From: Chitinophagaceae bacterium
GTDB taxonomy: Bacteria; Bacteroidota; Bacteroidia; Chitinophagales; Chitinophagaceae
NCBI GenBank assembly: GCA_019638625.1
Contig: JAHBTK010000002.1
Coordinates: 682,001 to 746,000 of the forward strand
DNA: 64,000 nt
Direction of reading: 5' to 3'
This document shows positions 17,353-26,521 of the stretch, in pieces (the first letter of the stretch is position 1; each line of letters starts with the position of its first letter). Position numbers and translations under genes: made by a program. Below the pieces are notes generated by a model. The model was not told the origin of the DNA. It saw nothing but the letters and a program-made list of their open reading frames with translations, and did not search any database.

Positions 17353-20028
17353 ATGGGTGTATTTAAAATAATACTGGGAACCGTGTACCTGAGCTTGTTG
17401 CTGTTTCCTGAGGCGTATGGAAACGGGTTACCGATAGACGGGAAAGCCACTAAAGAAACCGTTTATCTGTATAGAAATCTTGCAGAATTGTCAAAAAACG
17501 GGCAATTCCTTTTTGGCCATCAGGATGCATTAGCCTATGGCGTTGGCTGGAAGTCCATACCGGGTAAAAGCGATATAAAAGAGGTGACGGGAGATCATCC
17601 CGCCTTGTGCGGCTGGGACCTGGCAGGCATTGAAACAGGAAGCCTGGTAAATATAACCGGTGTTTCTTTTGCAGAGATAAAGCAACATACGATAGAAGGA
17701 TATGAACGTGGAGAAATAATTACCTATAGCTGGCATATGATGAACCCGCTGACCGGGGGATCTGCCTGGGATGCGAAAAAAGGGACGGTCTCTTCTATTT
17801 TACCCGGTCATGAAAAACATGAAATCTACAAGCGCTGGCTGGATGCAGTTGCCGGGTTTATGCTTAGCCTGAAAGATAAAGACGGCGTGTTGATACCCGT
17901 GATCCTCCGCCCTTTTCACGAACTTAACGGGAACTGGTTCTGGTGGGGGCGAGCGAACTGCACAGCAGACGAGCTTAAGCAGCTTTGGCAGTTTACAATA
18001 AGGTATTTGCGGGATGAAAAGAATGTTCACAATGTTTTATATGCCTTCAATACGGATGTATTCAAATCTGAAAATGAATTTTTGCAAAGATATCCCGGTA
18101 ACGAATGGGTGGATATCGTAGGCTTTGATATCTACCAGCAGAAACGTCACTCCAACAGATATTTTGCCCGTAAGCTGAAAAAAGGCCTGACCCTGCTGAA
18201 TGCGGTTGCCTTACAACAAAATAAAATCCCTGCATTAACTGAATTTGGATATAATAAACTGCCTGATGGGAAATGGTGGACGCAGGTTTTTTCAGAAACG
18301 GTAAAAAAGCACAGGTTAGCATATGCGATGGCCTGGCGTAACTCCGGAACGACCGAATACTATGCCCCTTACGCAGGACAGCCTTCTGCTGAGGATTTCA
18401 GGTCATTCTACCATTCAGGCATAGCCTTGTTCAGCAAAGAAGCCGGGCGCAGAAAAATGTATCAACCAGCGGATTCTTCTACAGTTAAAGTTTTTGAAAC
18501 AGGTGTTGCTATGGATGACGGTATTGCTCTGAGCACCCGTATTTTTCTGCCGGATACCAATAAAGCCTTTGCCGCGGTATTGATCCGTACCCCTTACAAT
18601 AAAGAGCTTGAGATGTGGATGGATAAAAGATTTCTGTCAAACAACATCGCGATCATTATACAGGATGTAAGAGGAAAATATAAGTCCGGGGGCGAGTTTT
18701 ACCCGTTTGCAAATGAAAGAGAAGACGGGCTGACCACATTGAGGTGGATAAGAAAACAACCCTGGTCAAACGGCATAATAGGCGGCTGGGGAGTAAGCTA
18801 TATGGGCTATACCCAATGGGTGATTGCAGATTCACTGGATGCTGCCGCGCCACTGTTTACAAGCGACGATATGTATAGTTTTATATATCCGGACGGTGTT
18901 TTTTCCTTACAATCTGCTTTTTTATGGGGGTATGCCAATGCTGCCAAAAACGGGGAAGATATGTCGGCGGAAAGAGTCCGTCAACGGTTAAGCCGTTTGC
19001 CGCTCTCCGTGGCAGCCGACTCTATCTCATTCCTGCTGGACTGGCTGAAGCATGAAAAAAGAGATGAGTATTGGGACAAACTGCAATTTCACGGGCCCAT
19101 TACCTCTCCTGTCATTTCCGTAGCAGGCTGGTATGATATTTTTTTGAAAGGTCAGCTAAACAGCATGCAGCAATTAGCGGATAAAGGAAACCCGCAAAGC
19201 AAATTCATAATCGGTCCGTGGGCGCACGGACTAGCAGGGTATAAAAACGATTATGGGGGAGAAAAACGAACCGGATCGTACGGGCAAATGAGCTTCGAGT
19301 ATATGCTGAACGCTCTGAAAGGTAAAAGTATGCGGCTTTCACCGCCGCTTAAGGAAAGCAGGTTTAATTTATTCATAATAGAAAAAAATGAATATGCAGG
19401 TTCAGATGTGTGGCCCCCCGAAGAAACCACCAGTATTCCTTATTATCTGCAGGCAGATCATTCATTAAGCGCTCAGCCTCCGATAAAAAGCAAAATATAT
19501 TCTTATACATATGATCCCTCTGATCCTTACCCCAATTATGGCGGGACCTTTTTAGGCGATAGCGTAGGACCGGCTTTACAAAACAGGAATATGAGCAGGA
19601 CAGACCAGGTAAATTTTGAAACACCTGCTCTTGAAGAACCGCTTATATTATTAGGTCCTATATCAGCTTCTCTTTGGCTATCGGGCAATACAGACTGTAG
19701 TGATATAATTGTATGTTTAGAAGATGTATTTCCCGATGGAAAGATCATTAACATACAGGAAGGTGCTTCAAAAGTTTTTTTCAAAGGCAAAGAAGCGCAA
19801 AAACAAAACATTTCTGTATGGGCTACAGGTTACCAGTTAAACCCCCGACACAAATTGCGGGTAACTATCTGCTCGAGTCGTTTTCCCAGGTTTAACAGAA
19901 GTCTTAATACCTGCGAGTCCATATACGAAGCAAAACAGGTACACAAGGCAACTCCCCGAATTCATGTTGGACCTGAAATGCCTTCCTGCATTCACCTGCC
20001 TGTATATACACCCGATAAATTAAAATAG
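17353..20028 (+). CDS. Two-domain exported enzyme: GH26 (mannanase-type) fused to CocE/NonD-type esterase
   Basis: 891 residues from the ATG at 17353, which starts a signal peptide; an in-frame ATG at 17302 overlaps the previous gene. Residues 30-375 are GH26: acid/base Glu190 in 'RPFHELNGNWFWWG' and nucleophile Glu297 in 'PALTEFGY'. Residues 400-890 form an alpha/beta hydrolase of the CocE/X-Pro dipeptidyl-peptidase (S15) class: nucleophile Ser482 in 'GWGVSYMGY', catalytic His625 in 'GPWAHG', and a C-terminal jelly-roll ending near residue 880. Both active sites look intact. The frame is continuous through the join, so this is a real fusion, likely cleaving a beta-mannan-like backbone and an ester or amide substituent together. 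Confidence 0.88.
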   Translation: MGVFKIILGTVYLSLLLFPEAYGNGLPIDGKATKETVYLYRNLAELSKNGQFLFGHQDALAYGVGWKSIPGKSDIKEVTGDHPALCGWDLAGIETGSLVNITGVSFAEIKQHTIEGYERGEIITYSWHMMNPLTGGSAWDAKKGTVSSILPGHEKHEIYKRWLDAVAGFMLSLKDKDGVLIPVILRPFHELNGNWFWWGRANCTADELKQLWQFTIRYLRDEKNVHNVLYAFNTDVFKSENEFLQRYPGNEWVDIVGFDIYQQKRHSNRYFARKLKKGLTLLNAVALQQNKIPALTEFGYNKLPDGKWWTQVFSETVKKHRLAYAMAWRNSGTTEYYAPYAGQPSAEDFRSFYHSGIALFSKEAGRRKMYQPADSSTVKVFETGVAMDDGIALSTRIFLPDTNKAFAAVLIRTPYNKELEMWMDKRFLSNNIAIIIQDVRGKYKSGGEFYPFANEREDGLTTLRWIRKQPWSNGIIGGWGVSYMGYTQWVIADSLDAAAPLFTSDDMYSFIYPDGVFSLQSAFLWGYANAAKNGEDMSAERVRQRLSRLPLSVAADSISFLLDWLKHEKRDEYWDKLQFHGPITSPVISVAGWYDIFLKGQLNSMQQLADKGNPQSKFIIGPWAHGLAGYKNDYGGEKRTGSYGQMSFEYMLNALKGKSMRLSPPLKESRFNLFIIEKNEYAGSDVWPPEETTSIPYYLQADHSLSAQPPIKSKIYSYTYDPSDPYPNYGGTFLGDSVGPALQNRNMSRTDQVNFETPALEEPLILLGPISASLWLSGNTDCSDIIVCLEDVFPDGKIINIQEGASKVFFKGKEAQKQNISVWATGYQLNPRHKLRVTICSSRFPRFNRSLNTCESIYEAKQVHKATPRIHVGPEMPSCIHLPVYTPDKLK

Positions 20029-20044
20029 TTTAAACGAAAACTTT

Positions 20045-21289
20045 ATGACCGGTAATAAACTTTTGTACGTGTTTGTATTGATGTGCAGCAATACGTTTGC
20101 GCAAACCAAAGCATTTAAAAGTATACGGGATTTTAATGTAATGCCGTCTAATACCGCCGCGGTAAACAAAATCAACCTGCAAAAAGCAATAGACTGGGCT
20201 TCAGGAAGAGGCGCTGCCTTATTTGTAGAGCCCGGTGATGAGCCCTATGCCGTTGATGGCGGAATTATCCTCAAACCTAATGTATCGCTGATTGGCGCCA
20301 ATGGACCCGTTCCGGGAGGAACTTCTCATCCTTCAAAAAAACAACCTGTTGGAAGTGTATTTAAGATCACCGATAAAACCAATCCCTTTATTACGGTAGA
20401 ATCCGCCACACAAATCAGGGGTATACAATTTTGGTATCCTGATCAAACGCTTACAGATGCAAACACGATCATTCCTTATCCCGCCACCATTCAAAACGCA
20501 AAAAACAAACTGGTAGAAGGTGTGTACCTCTCCTGCCTGACTTTTTATGGCGAATATCTCGCCATGGATTTTAACGCAAGTCTGCAGCACCCGGTGGCAT
20601 TGGTAATATTCGAGCATTGCTACGGCTACCCTTTGAGCGGCGGGTTTATCCGCATCAGCCATTGTTACGATATACCACGCATATTGCATTGTCATGTCAA
20701 CCCTGCACTTCAACGGTTGTTTAAAGGAGATTACTCCCCTGCGGTCATCGACGCGGTGGTGGCACAAAAAACATATGCTTACACTATTGACTATACAGAC
20801 AATGCACAACTGATGGATCTCTTCACTTTTGGAACGTACGGCGGTATTATGCTTGGCGGTGATACCTACGGGCAACTTACCAACTTCAATTTCGATTGTG
20901 TAGCCACCGGAATTTATAAAAAGGGAAGCCAGGCGGTGAACAGGAACTGGCAGATATCACAAGGCTCCATCATTTCAAACACCGGGGAAAGAGTAAATGA
21001 CCTGCACCCTGTTATTATAGAAGGGGAAGGACACACCTCTTTAAACAACGTTGAGATTTTTTCCGGCCAAAACCTGGCCCTGACCACTGTACCCGAACAC
21101 CAGTCGTGGGATTATTTACGGGTAAGAGGAAACAAAAAACTGACCGTAACCCTTACAGGGTGCAGAATGGTAAAATATATGGCTGATAATCCGATAAGTA
21201 TAGAAAATAAAGCCGCTGTTATACAGGTAATAGGTTGTGTCGACAAAAACCAGGAGCCATTAAATTTTATAATCAATGGGCAGCCATGA
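20045..21289 (+). CDS. Exported right-handed beta-helix protein (pectate-lyase/GH28-like fold)
   Basis: 414 residues with a signal peptide ending near 'NTFAQ'. The start 'FKSIRDFNVMPSNTAAVNKINLQKAIDWA' follows the Pectate_lyase_3/GH28-type entry pattern (family hallmark, N-terminal cap then first coil). Later residues show repeated short strands with Asn and Gly turns ('GTYGGIMLGGDTYGQ', 'IISNTGERVNDLHP'). Catalytic residues cannot be assigned with confidence, so lyase, hydrolase or binding roles all remain open. It lies 16 bp after the GH26-esterase gene in the same operon. Confidence 0.7.
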   Translation: MTGNKLLYVFVLMCSNTFAQTKAFKSIRDFNVMPSNTAAVNKINLQKAIDWASGRGAALFVEPGDEPYAVDGGIILKPNVSLIGANGPVPGGTSHPSKKQPVGSVFKITDKTNPFITVESATQIRGIQFWYPDQTLTDANTIIPYPATIQNAKNKLVEGVYLSCLTFYGEYLAMDFNASLQHPVALVIFEHCYGYPLSGGFIRISHCYDIPRILHCHVNPALQRLFKGDYSPAVIDAVVAQKTYAYTIDYTDNAQLMDLFTFGTYGGIMLGGDTYGQLTNFNFDCVATGIYKKGSQAVNRNWQISQGSIISNTGERVNDLHPVIIEGEGHTSLNNVEIFSGQNLALTTVPEHQSWDYLRVRGNKKLTVTLTGCRMVKYMADNPISIENKAAVIQVIGCVDKNQEPLNFIINGQP

Positions 21290-21350
21290 TACGGTTTATT
21301 AACAACTGCTGTATCCATTTGGCTGGTTACTAAACATTTAATTGTTAAAA

Positions 21351-22277
21351 ATGAAAAAGTGTATTTTCCTTTTACTGACGCTTACGGTCGTTACGCTCAA
21401 CAATACCGTTGCACAACAAAAAGTTACGCGTTTATCAGATGTTGTTTATGATCACCGGGACGGAATGGCTTTTGTTTTTGATGTGATCCGCCCTGCAAAA
21501 CAAAATGGAGCGGCTATTTTATACATCTTAAGCGGAGGATGGGTATCAAGAGATGCCGCGGGGATATCCACCAATTCCTACAGATCTTATACTGATAAAG
21601 GGTATACAGTTTTCATTATCAGTCATGGGTCTCAACCGAGATACAATATTCCGGAGATCTTCAGCCAGGTGCAACGTGCCATAAAATTTATCCGGTACAA
21701 TGCAGGCAAATACGGAATTGATCCGGAAAAGTTGGGAGTAATGGGGCATAGCGCCGGCGGTCACCTTTCTGTTTCATCGGCTGTTTTTGGAAAGGACGCC
21801 ATGACAGAAGAAGAATACCGGAAGGAACATAATGTTCCCAAAGAAGATAAGGTTGATTCCATTAACCTGGTTTCCAGTAAGATCCGGGCAGTTGCCTGTT
21901 TTTATCCTCCTACCGACTTTATTCAATATACCAGCGCCGATTCCAACTGGTTTGATTTTCCCAAAGTAAGGAATGTTTCTGCCAACGGGTCTTTTATTGC
22001 CACCCCCGATAGCGCAAGAGATTTTCAGAGCAGGATCCTTAAATCAATCTCGCCCTATTACTTTATTACACCCCAGACACCACCCGTCCTGGTAATTCAT
22101 GGAACAAATGACGGGCTTGTACCCTATAGTCAATCTGTTTCACTAATTACTGAACTAAAAGCACACAATGTGCCCTGCATGCTCATATCCAAGCAAGGAA
22201 AGGACCACGGCTGGCCGTATGAGCAAACGGATGAAGATGCATGTTTGAGCTGGTTTGATAAATATCTGCTGAACTGA
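21351..22277 (+). CDS. Exported alpha/beta hydrolase, carbohydrate-esterase-like
   Basis: 308 residues from the ATG at 21351, beginning a signal peptide that ends near 'TVAQQ'; a TTG at 21342 is in frame but unlikely. The nucleophile is Ser134 in 'GHSAGGH', an Asp lies in 'HGTNDGLVPY' and the His in 'KDHGWPYEQ'. The oxyanion region 'LSGGWVS' replaces the HGG motif of lipases. Family relatives (BD-FAE/Aes/S9-like) include acetyl and feruloyl esterases. As last gene of the glycan locus, a role in de-esterifying the glycan is likely. Confidence 0.85.
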   Translation: MKKCIFLLLTLTVVTLNNTVAQQKVTRLSDVVYDHRDGMAFVFDVIRPAKQNGAAILYILSGGWVSRDAAGISTNSYRSYTDKGYTVFIISHGSQPRYNIPEIFSQVQRAIKFIRYNAGKYGIDPEKLGVMGHSAGGHLSVSSAVFGKDAMTEEEYRKEHNVPKEDKVDSINLVSSKIRAVACFYPPTDFIQYTSADSNWFDFPKVRNVSANGSFIATPDSARDFQSRILKSISPYYFITPQTPPVLVIHGTNDGLVPYSQSVSLITELKAHNVPCMLISKQGKDHGWPYEQTDEDACLSWFDKYLLN

Positions 22278-22350
22278 TAATAGGCATACTTCAATAAATG
22301 CCTGGCTGGGTAGTGCATTGCTGCTGACACAATCTTTTTACTCCGCAATT

Positions 22351-22446
22351 GGTATTACAGAGGTGGTTATTGTGTGGGCATCTATAGCAATTGTTGGTGA
22401 AGCTGGGCGCAATGCCTATACGCAACAGTAATAATGGCGTTTAAAA
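22351..22446 (+). repeat. REP-like repeat with long left arm (copy D)
   Basis: Starts GGTATTACAGAGGTGGTTAT, continues TGTGTGGGCATCTATAG, then TTGTTGGTGAAGCTG, GCGCAATGCC and ends GGCGTTTAAA. Its first 40 bp match copy F (32588 onward) almost base for base, so the family unit is about 95 bp. It follows the glycan operon and is only 15 bp from the stop of the convergent gene. Confidence 0.75.
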
Positions 22447-22461
22447 ATTTTACAGGCTATA

Positions 22462-24474
22462 TTATTGCCTGCATGGATCGTTTACATATACTCTGAAATA
22501 TTCACTTTCGTTATACAGTCTTTTTTCGGCAACCTTCCAATCTTTCTTAAGTTCTATCCTGTCTTTATCGCTTATGGACGATGACATTAATTTTGGTATT
22601 ATGCAGTTGCACCTGTTTTTTGTTAAATAATCTGCACCTTTTGCTGCAATACAAGCCTGTAAAAGCTCCGCGCGGGTAGGCGGGGAAACAGGTACCTCAT
22701 TTCCAAGAAGACTCCTCCATTCAGGGTGCATTAATCTTTTCCATCTTCCGGCATCATCTTTTTCCGGTTCTATATCTATTCTTCGTTCAAATAATGAAGT
22801 AAGCTGTATTCTCAGTTTTCGGATATAAAGCGAATTGCACTTATAGGTAACTACCAGCGCGGCGCCATCTTCCACACCCTCTCTATAGAATGCAGGTCGG
22901 GTATGAGGTTGTAATACAGATATGTCGCCTGATTGTGTGTACTCTACTATTGAGCTAAAAAAATCTCCCAGGCTCTCTTGGGCCAATTTGTTTAAATTTT
23001 TCAATTGCGGAACACCATATTTACCCGCAGTCATTCCAATGCCATCTCCATTAGGCTCACATTGATCATATATGCCTTTGTAAACAGAAACAAGGTAAGT
23101 TCTGAAAAGTTGATCATCGGGAACTACATCAAATCGCCCTTCATAAATAGCCTTTATAACAGTGGGGAATATCAAAACGGATCCTTCATTTTTTTTATCC
23201 GCCAGGGAAGTCGATGTCGTATTTCGCGGACGACCATCAGCGTTAAAGAACATTGCGGTTTCTTTTTCAAATTCTTGCTTCTTTTTTATTGCCGCATTGT
23301 TTTGTTCCACCATGGCCAACGCCATGCCTACTGTAAACGGAGTTTTTCTTCCTTCCGCTTCTTTTTGGGCTAGTATAGCCAGTCTTTCTTTTTCCATTAT
23401 CTCATTTTTTCTTTCGCTAAGCAAGTTATTCAGGCTTTTGATAACTGGGTCGCCCGTATCCACCTGCGTAAGAAAATTCCTTTCTATTGTTAGTAAACTG
23501 TCTAATTCTTCTACATAATAAATGTTTTTCCGGATCTCAGTATTCAGACTGTTTACGATTGCTGTCCTAGTCCGCACTATGGTTTTTTCAATTTCCTTGA
23601 CTTCGGGATATTGCATAAAATTTCCATAGTTCCCATTAAAATCATTATAAATCTTTCTTGATATTGTCAGACCTTCCCGGGTATGCGGTACGGCATCGAG
23701 GCGTCTTTTTTGATCAGTCATAAGCGATTGAATGACCAGTCTCTTTTTACTTTCAATAATAGTAGCTGCCTTATCACGGGCAGCGTTGTCAGCAAGATTA
23801 TATATTTCGTAATTGACGGAGTTAAAACGTTGTAGTTCATTTATGGTTGTTAAGGCATTACTCAATGATCCGGTCATTTCAGCCCTTGCTACAAGCTCCC
23901 GGCAGGCTGCAGTTGCTTTCTTGTTTTTGATCAGTTCAGAAAATGTCCGAATTTCGGCAATAGAAAGGAATGAGAATTCCCGTTGAAGCATTTTTTCATA
24001 CTCTCTGAATTTCCCGAAATCGTGATCACCAGCCTCCAGAGACCTTGTGGAAACCGCATACTCTGTGCGTAGCTTTCTCTGTTCGGATATTCGCGGTCCC
24101 ATCTCATCAGCAATCCTCTTAATAGAAAGTGGATCCTTTCCAATCCAATGAATCCAACTCATGTATTTGTCATTCACGTATTTTTTCTTCTGCACGCAGC
24201 CCCGGACTTTTTTCCACCGACGCATCCTCCCTCCCTCATTAACCTCATCATACGGCTTACCGGCAAAGGGGATGAAGTATTTATCAGAATAAAGACAGTA
24301 CCATATTCGTCTACACATGTCGCTACCCGACCGGACCTCGCTGATATTCACATCCGGGAACTCTTTCCGAATCACTTCACTCCAGTATTCCAGATCACTG
24401 CAATTCTGAGCTTTTAGAGAAGTTCCTGCGGAGAAAATAAAAAGAGCGACGATTAGAGTAAAAAAGGGCCTCAT
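22462..24474 (-). CDS. Secreted protein of unknown function with central coiled coil
   Basis: 670 residues. The N-terminus is a signal peptide ('FFTLIVALFIFSAGTSLKAQ'). Residues 25-110 form a Cys-containing domain (Cys at 'CSDLEYW', 'MCRRIWYCLY', 'RGCVQKKK'). About 115-400 is highly charged with heptad-like spacing and repeated 'R..L..E..Y' patterns, suggesting long helices. The C-terminal third is globular and holds more Cys ('CIAAKG', 'NRCNCIIP', 'DPCRQ' at the very end). I do not recognise the family. No neighbour is co-directional within 700 bp, so it is probably transcribed alone. Confidence 0.8.
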   Translation of the reverse strand: MRPFFTLIVALFIFSAGTSLKAQNCSDLEYWSEVIRKEFPDVNISEVRSGSDMCRRIWYCLYSDKYFIPFAGKPYDEVNEGGRMRRWKKVRGCVQKKKYVNDKYMSWIHWIGKDPLSIKRIADEMGPRISEQRKLRTEYAVSTRSLEAGDHDFGKFREYEKMLQREFSFLSIAEIRTFSELIKNKKATAACRELVARAEMTGSLSNALTTINELQRFNSVNYEIYNLADNAARDKAATIIESKKRLVIQSLMTDQKRRLDAVPHTREGLTISRKIYNDFNGNYGNFMQYPEVKEIEKTIVRTRTAIVNSLNTEIRKNIYYVEELDSLLTIERNFLTQVDTGDPVIKSLNNLLSERKNEIMEKERLAILAQKEAEGRKTPFTVGMALAMVEQNNAAIKKKQEFEKETAMFFNADGRPRNTTSTSLADKKNEGSVLIFPTVIKAIYEGRFDVVPDDQLFRTYLVSVYKGIYDQCEPNGDGIGMTAGKYGVPQLKNLNKLAQESLGDFFSSIVEYTQSGDISVLQPHTRPAFYREGVEDGAALVVTYKCNSLYIRKLRIQLTSLFERRIDIEPEKDDAGRWKRLMHPEWRSLLGNEVPVSPPTRAELLQACIAAKGADYLTKNRCNCIIPKLMSSSISDKDRIELKKDWKVAEKRLYNESEYFRVYVNDPCRQ

Positions 24475-25181
24475 AAAAATACGACGGTTTTATTTCTATT
24501 AATTTGGGTTGTAGCTGAATAAATATACTCGTATCCCTGCATGGCCTTGTTAATTAAAGCATCCCTTTTCGTTAATCGCTATTCAGGTAATTTATTCTCT
24601 CTTTTATATCAGTAAACTTATACCCCTCACTCCACATGCTACACATGTCCTTTTTGACTGCCTGCTCAATTACGTCAGAACCTCTACTGGGTTTCAAAAG
24701 CAACAATATGCTTATTGGAAACGAATATTTAAACCTCTCTTAGATTTATTTCTCAGACTTCAGCCCCAAAGCTCAAAAATTAAGCTTCTTCATATCTTCG
24801 AAAGTGAAATTATAAAAAATAAGTAATAATGTATAAATCCTAGATTTGATTTTTTATACAACTGTTGATGAAGCTGCTGCGCAATGCCTGTGCGCAACAT
24901 TAGCAACGACGGAAAGCTGGGGTGTAATACTTGTGCGCAACATCAACGGCGTTTAAATAGAGTAATATTTCCTTATCTTAGTTTTAGCCTATAACAGTAC
25001 GTTGCCAGATATCAAAATCGTTTGGAATATACCCATTATATTTACCTGCGTCAGTTGATCACACCCTTTCCCTATCAGAATCAACCGATTCATTTTACAT
25101 AAAGCAATTCAAAAACTAAACAAATTCAGTGATCAGCAGTGTTATTATCCACCTCGAAAGGTTGCTCATACCAACCCTCAA
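24475..25181. other. 700-bp AT-rich gap with one repeat and no gene
   Basis: Reading both strands I find no convincing coding sequence. The only structure is the REP-like copy E at 24861-24957. The upstream side should hold the promoter of the secreted protein gene that starts at 24474; I cannot pick it out. Confidence 0.5.
24861..24957 (+). repeat. REP-like repeat plus a partial second unit (copy E)
   Basis: ACTGTTGATGAAGCTGCTGC, GCAATGCCTGTGCGCAACAT and TAGCAACGACGG form one full unit (24861-24912). A second right half, CTTGTGCGCAACATCAACGG followed by CGTTTAAA, ends at 24957. This is a tandem arrangement, with the left half of the second unit lost. Confidence 0.65.
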
Positions 25182-25667
25182 TCACCTGCAAATTTTTCCC
25201 TGGAAAACCAGTCCATTGATGAAGTCTTCGAAACTGTTCGCTATTTGTATATCCTCATTATATTCCAAATCAATCCATCGTACAGATGGAATATTTCCAT
25301 TTCTGTAGTCAAGTGTTATGTACCTGGGTCCTTTATCAATGGCCAAAAGAATTTGTTTCTCAGGAAGCCCCCACTCCTGAGCCATGTACCTGCTATCGAG
25401 AATATTCTGCGCTGTCCAGATGTTTTCATCCGTTACAATACCAAATAGTTCAGATAATGAAATATAGCTTCCCGTCCATTTTGCTTTTTCATTCATGGGG
25501 AAAGCAAACCCTTTTGTAAAACCGCCATTTTGAACTTTCAGCAGCTCAACAAAAAGTCCTGGCAATTGTACATTCAGCAGCCTTTCAGCCAAATTGATCA
25601 TGTATTCTGTCAAAGGGGGATGATTGTAATAATTCAAATCCCAAAAGTCTGATGTATTCATTTTCAT
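25182..25667 (-). CDS. SMI1/KNR4 (SUKH) family protein
   Basis: 161 residues with the SUKH pattern: an N-terminal helix pair ('IINLAERLL'-like region near residue 25), 'LLKVQNGGF' at about 43-51, an SLSELFGI strand-helix, and 'GPRYITLDYRNG' near 115. SUKH proteins are often immunity proteins of polymorphic toxins. No toxin gene is nearby, so it may be an orphan immunity gene or serve another role. It starts 14 bp after the DUF4249 stop and is probably on the same transcript. Confidence 0.75.
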   Translation of the reverse strand: MKMNTSDFWDLNYYNHPPLTEYMINLAERLLNVQLPGLFVELLKVQNGGFTKGFAFPMNEKAKWTGSYISLSELFGIVTDENIWTAQNILDSRYMAQEWGLPEKQILLAIDKGPRYITLDYRNGNIPSVRWIDLEYNEDIQIANSFEDFINGLVFQGKICR

Positions 25668-25681
25668 GACGTATCCCTGAA

Positions 25682-26503
25682 TTATTTTATGATATAATCC
25701 CTGATAGCTACTTCGGACAACCTGAAGTACCCATAAGCAAAATTTTCATTGCGTGTTTGGTTTACAATGTTGCCGCGAACTGCTGTAGGTGTCGTCGCAA
25801 ATGGGCCATCATCGTTGCCTGATGCGTTCAGCAGTTTCCTAAAATAATCATAATATCGTTTTGAAATTCCATACAGTTTTATGTTCACTATATCCCCAAC
25901 TTTAAAATCTTTGTGGGAATAATATACCGGTATTAGCCCACCCTGGCTGTTTTCATCGTTTTCAACGGAGTATTGGGGAAATGCCACCTGGGGAATTTTA
26001 TTGCTGTAGAGATAGTAGTTTTCCTGGGATGCATCATCCTGGTAATAATAAGTGATTTCCACTTCGTCTCCCGCCATTCCGCCTGTATTGTTTTGTTCTA
26101 TATTGTCTTCAATTTCCGGTACTGCAACCAGCGTTTCAGTAGCAGTATAAGTATCACCATTTAAGGAAATCGTGAGCGTGTATGTTTCCCCGATCACAGG
26201 CTGAAAATTACTGCAGATATACTCCCCCGTTCCGGAATTTTCAATAAACTCAAAACTGGTATTTGTGGAATTGGTTACAACAACGTTTGCACCCGAAACC
26301 ATGGGGAATTCCTCACTGTAATAAGCCGTTGTTGCAGAGAGTTTAATTTTTTGATCGTTTCCGATTGTATTTTTTTTCCAATCAATAGATGCGTCTATTA
26401 CCAATTTTGGAGGTGCGGTATCTAAGTCTACTTTTACAACTTTTTCACACGAAATAAAAAAAAGGCAGATTACTATCGTCAGGTAATTCTTTAATATTTT
26501 CAT
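25682..26503 (-). CDS. DUF4249 outer-membrane lipoprotein, partner of the TonB receptor
   Basis: 273 residues with a lipobox ('CLFFISCEK', Cys at residue 20). The family pattern 'KLVIDASI' opens the first beta domain, and 'YYYQDDASQENYY' and 'FRKLLNA' appear in the later half. DUF4249 proteins are encoded next to TonB-dependent receptors and probably act as a surface lid or binding subunit, analogous to SusD. It lies 18 bp downstream of the receptor gene. Substrate unknown. Confidence 0.88.
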   Translation of the reverse strand: MKILKNYLTIVICLFFISCEKVVKVDLDTAPPKLVIDASIDWKKNTIGNDQKIKLSATTAYYSEEFPMVSGANVVVTNSTNTSFEFIENSGTGEYICSNFQPVIGETYTLTISLNGDTYTATETLVAVPEIEDNIEQNNTGGMAGDEVEITYYYQDDASQENYYLYSNKIPQVAFPQYSVENDENSQGGLIPVYYSHKDFKVGDIVNIKLYGISKRYYDYFRKLLNASGNDDGPFATTPTAVRGNIVNQTRNENFAYGYFRLSEVAIRDYIIK

Positions 26504-26521
26504 CAGTATAATTTTTAGAAG

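Noticed and set aside
20333..20875. 180-codon minus-strand frame
   Set aside because: Antisense to the beta-helix protein; sequence is low in recognisable structure.
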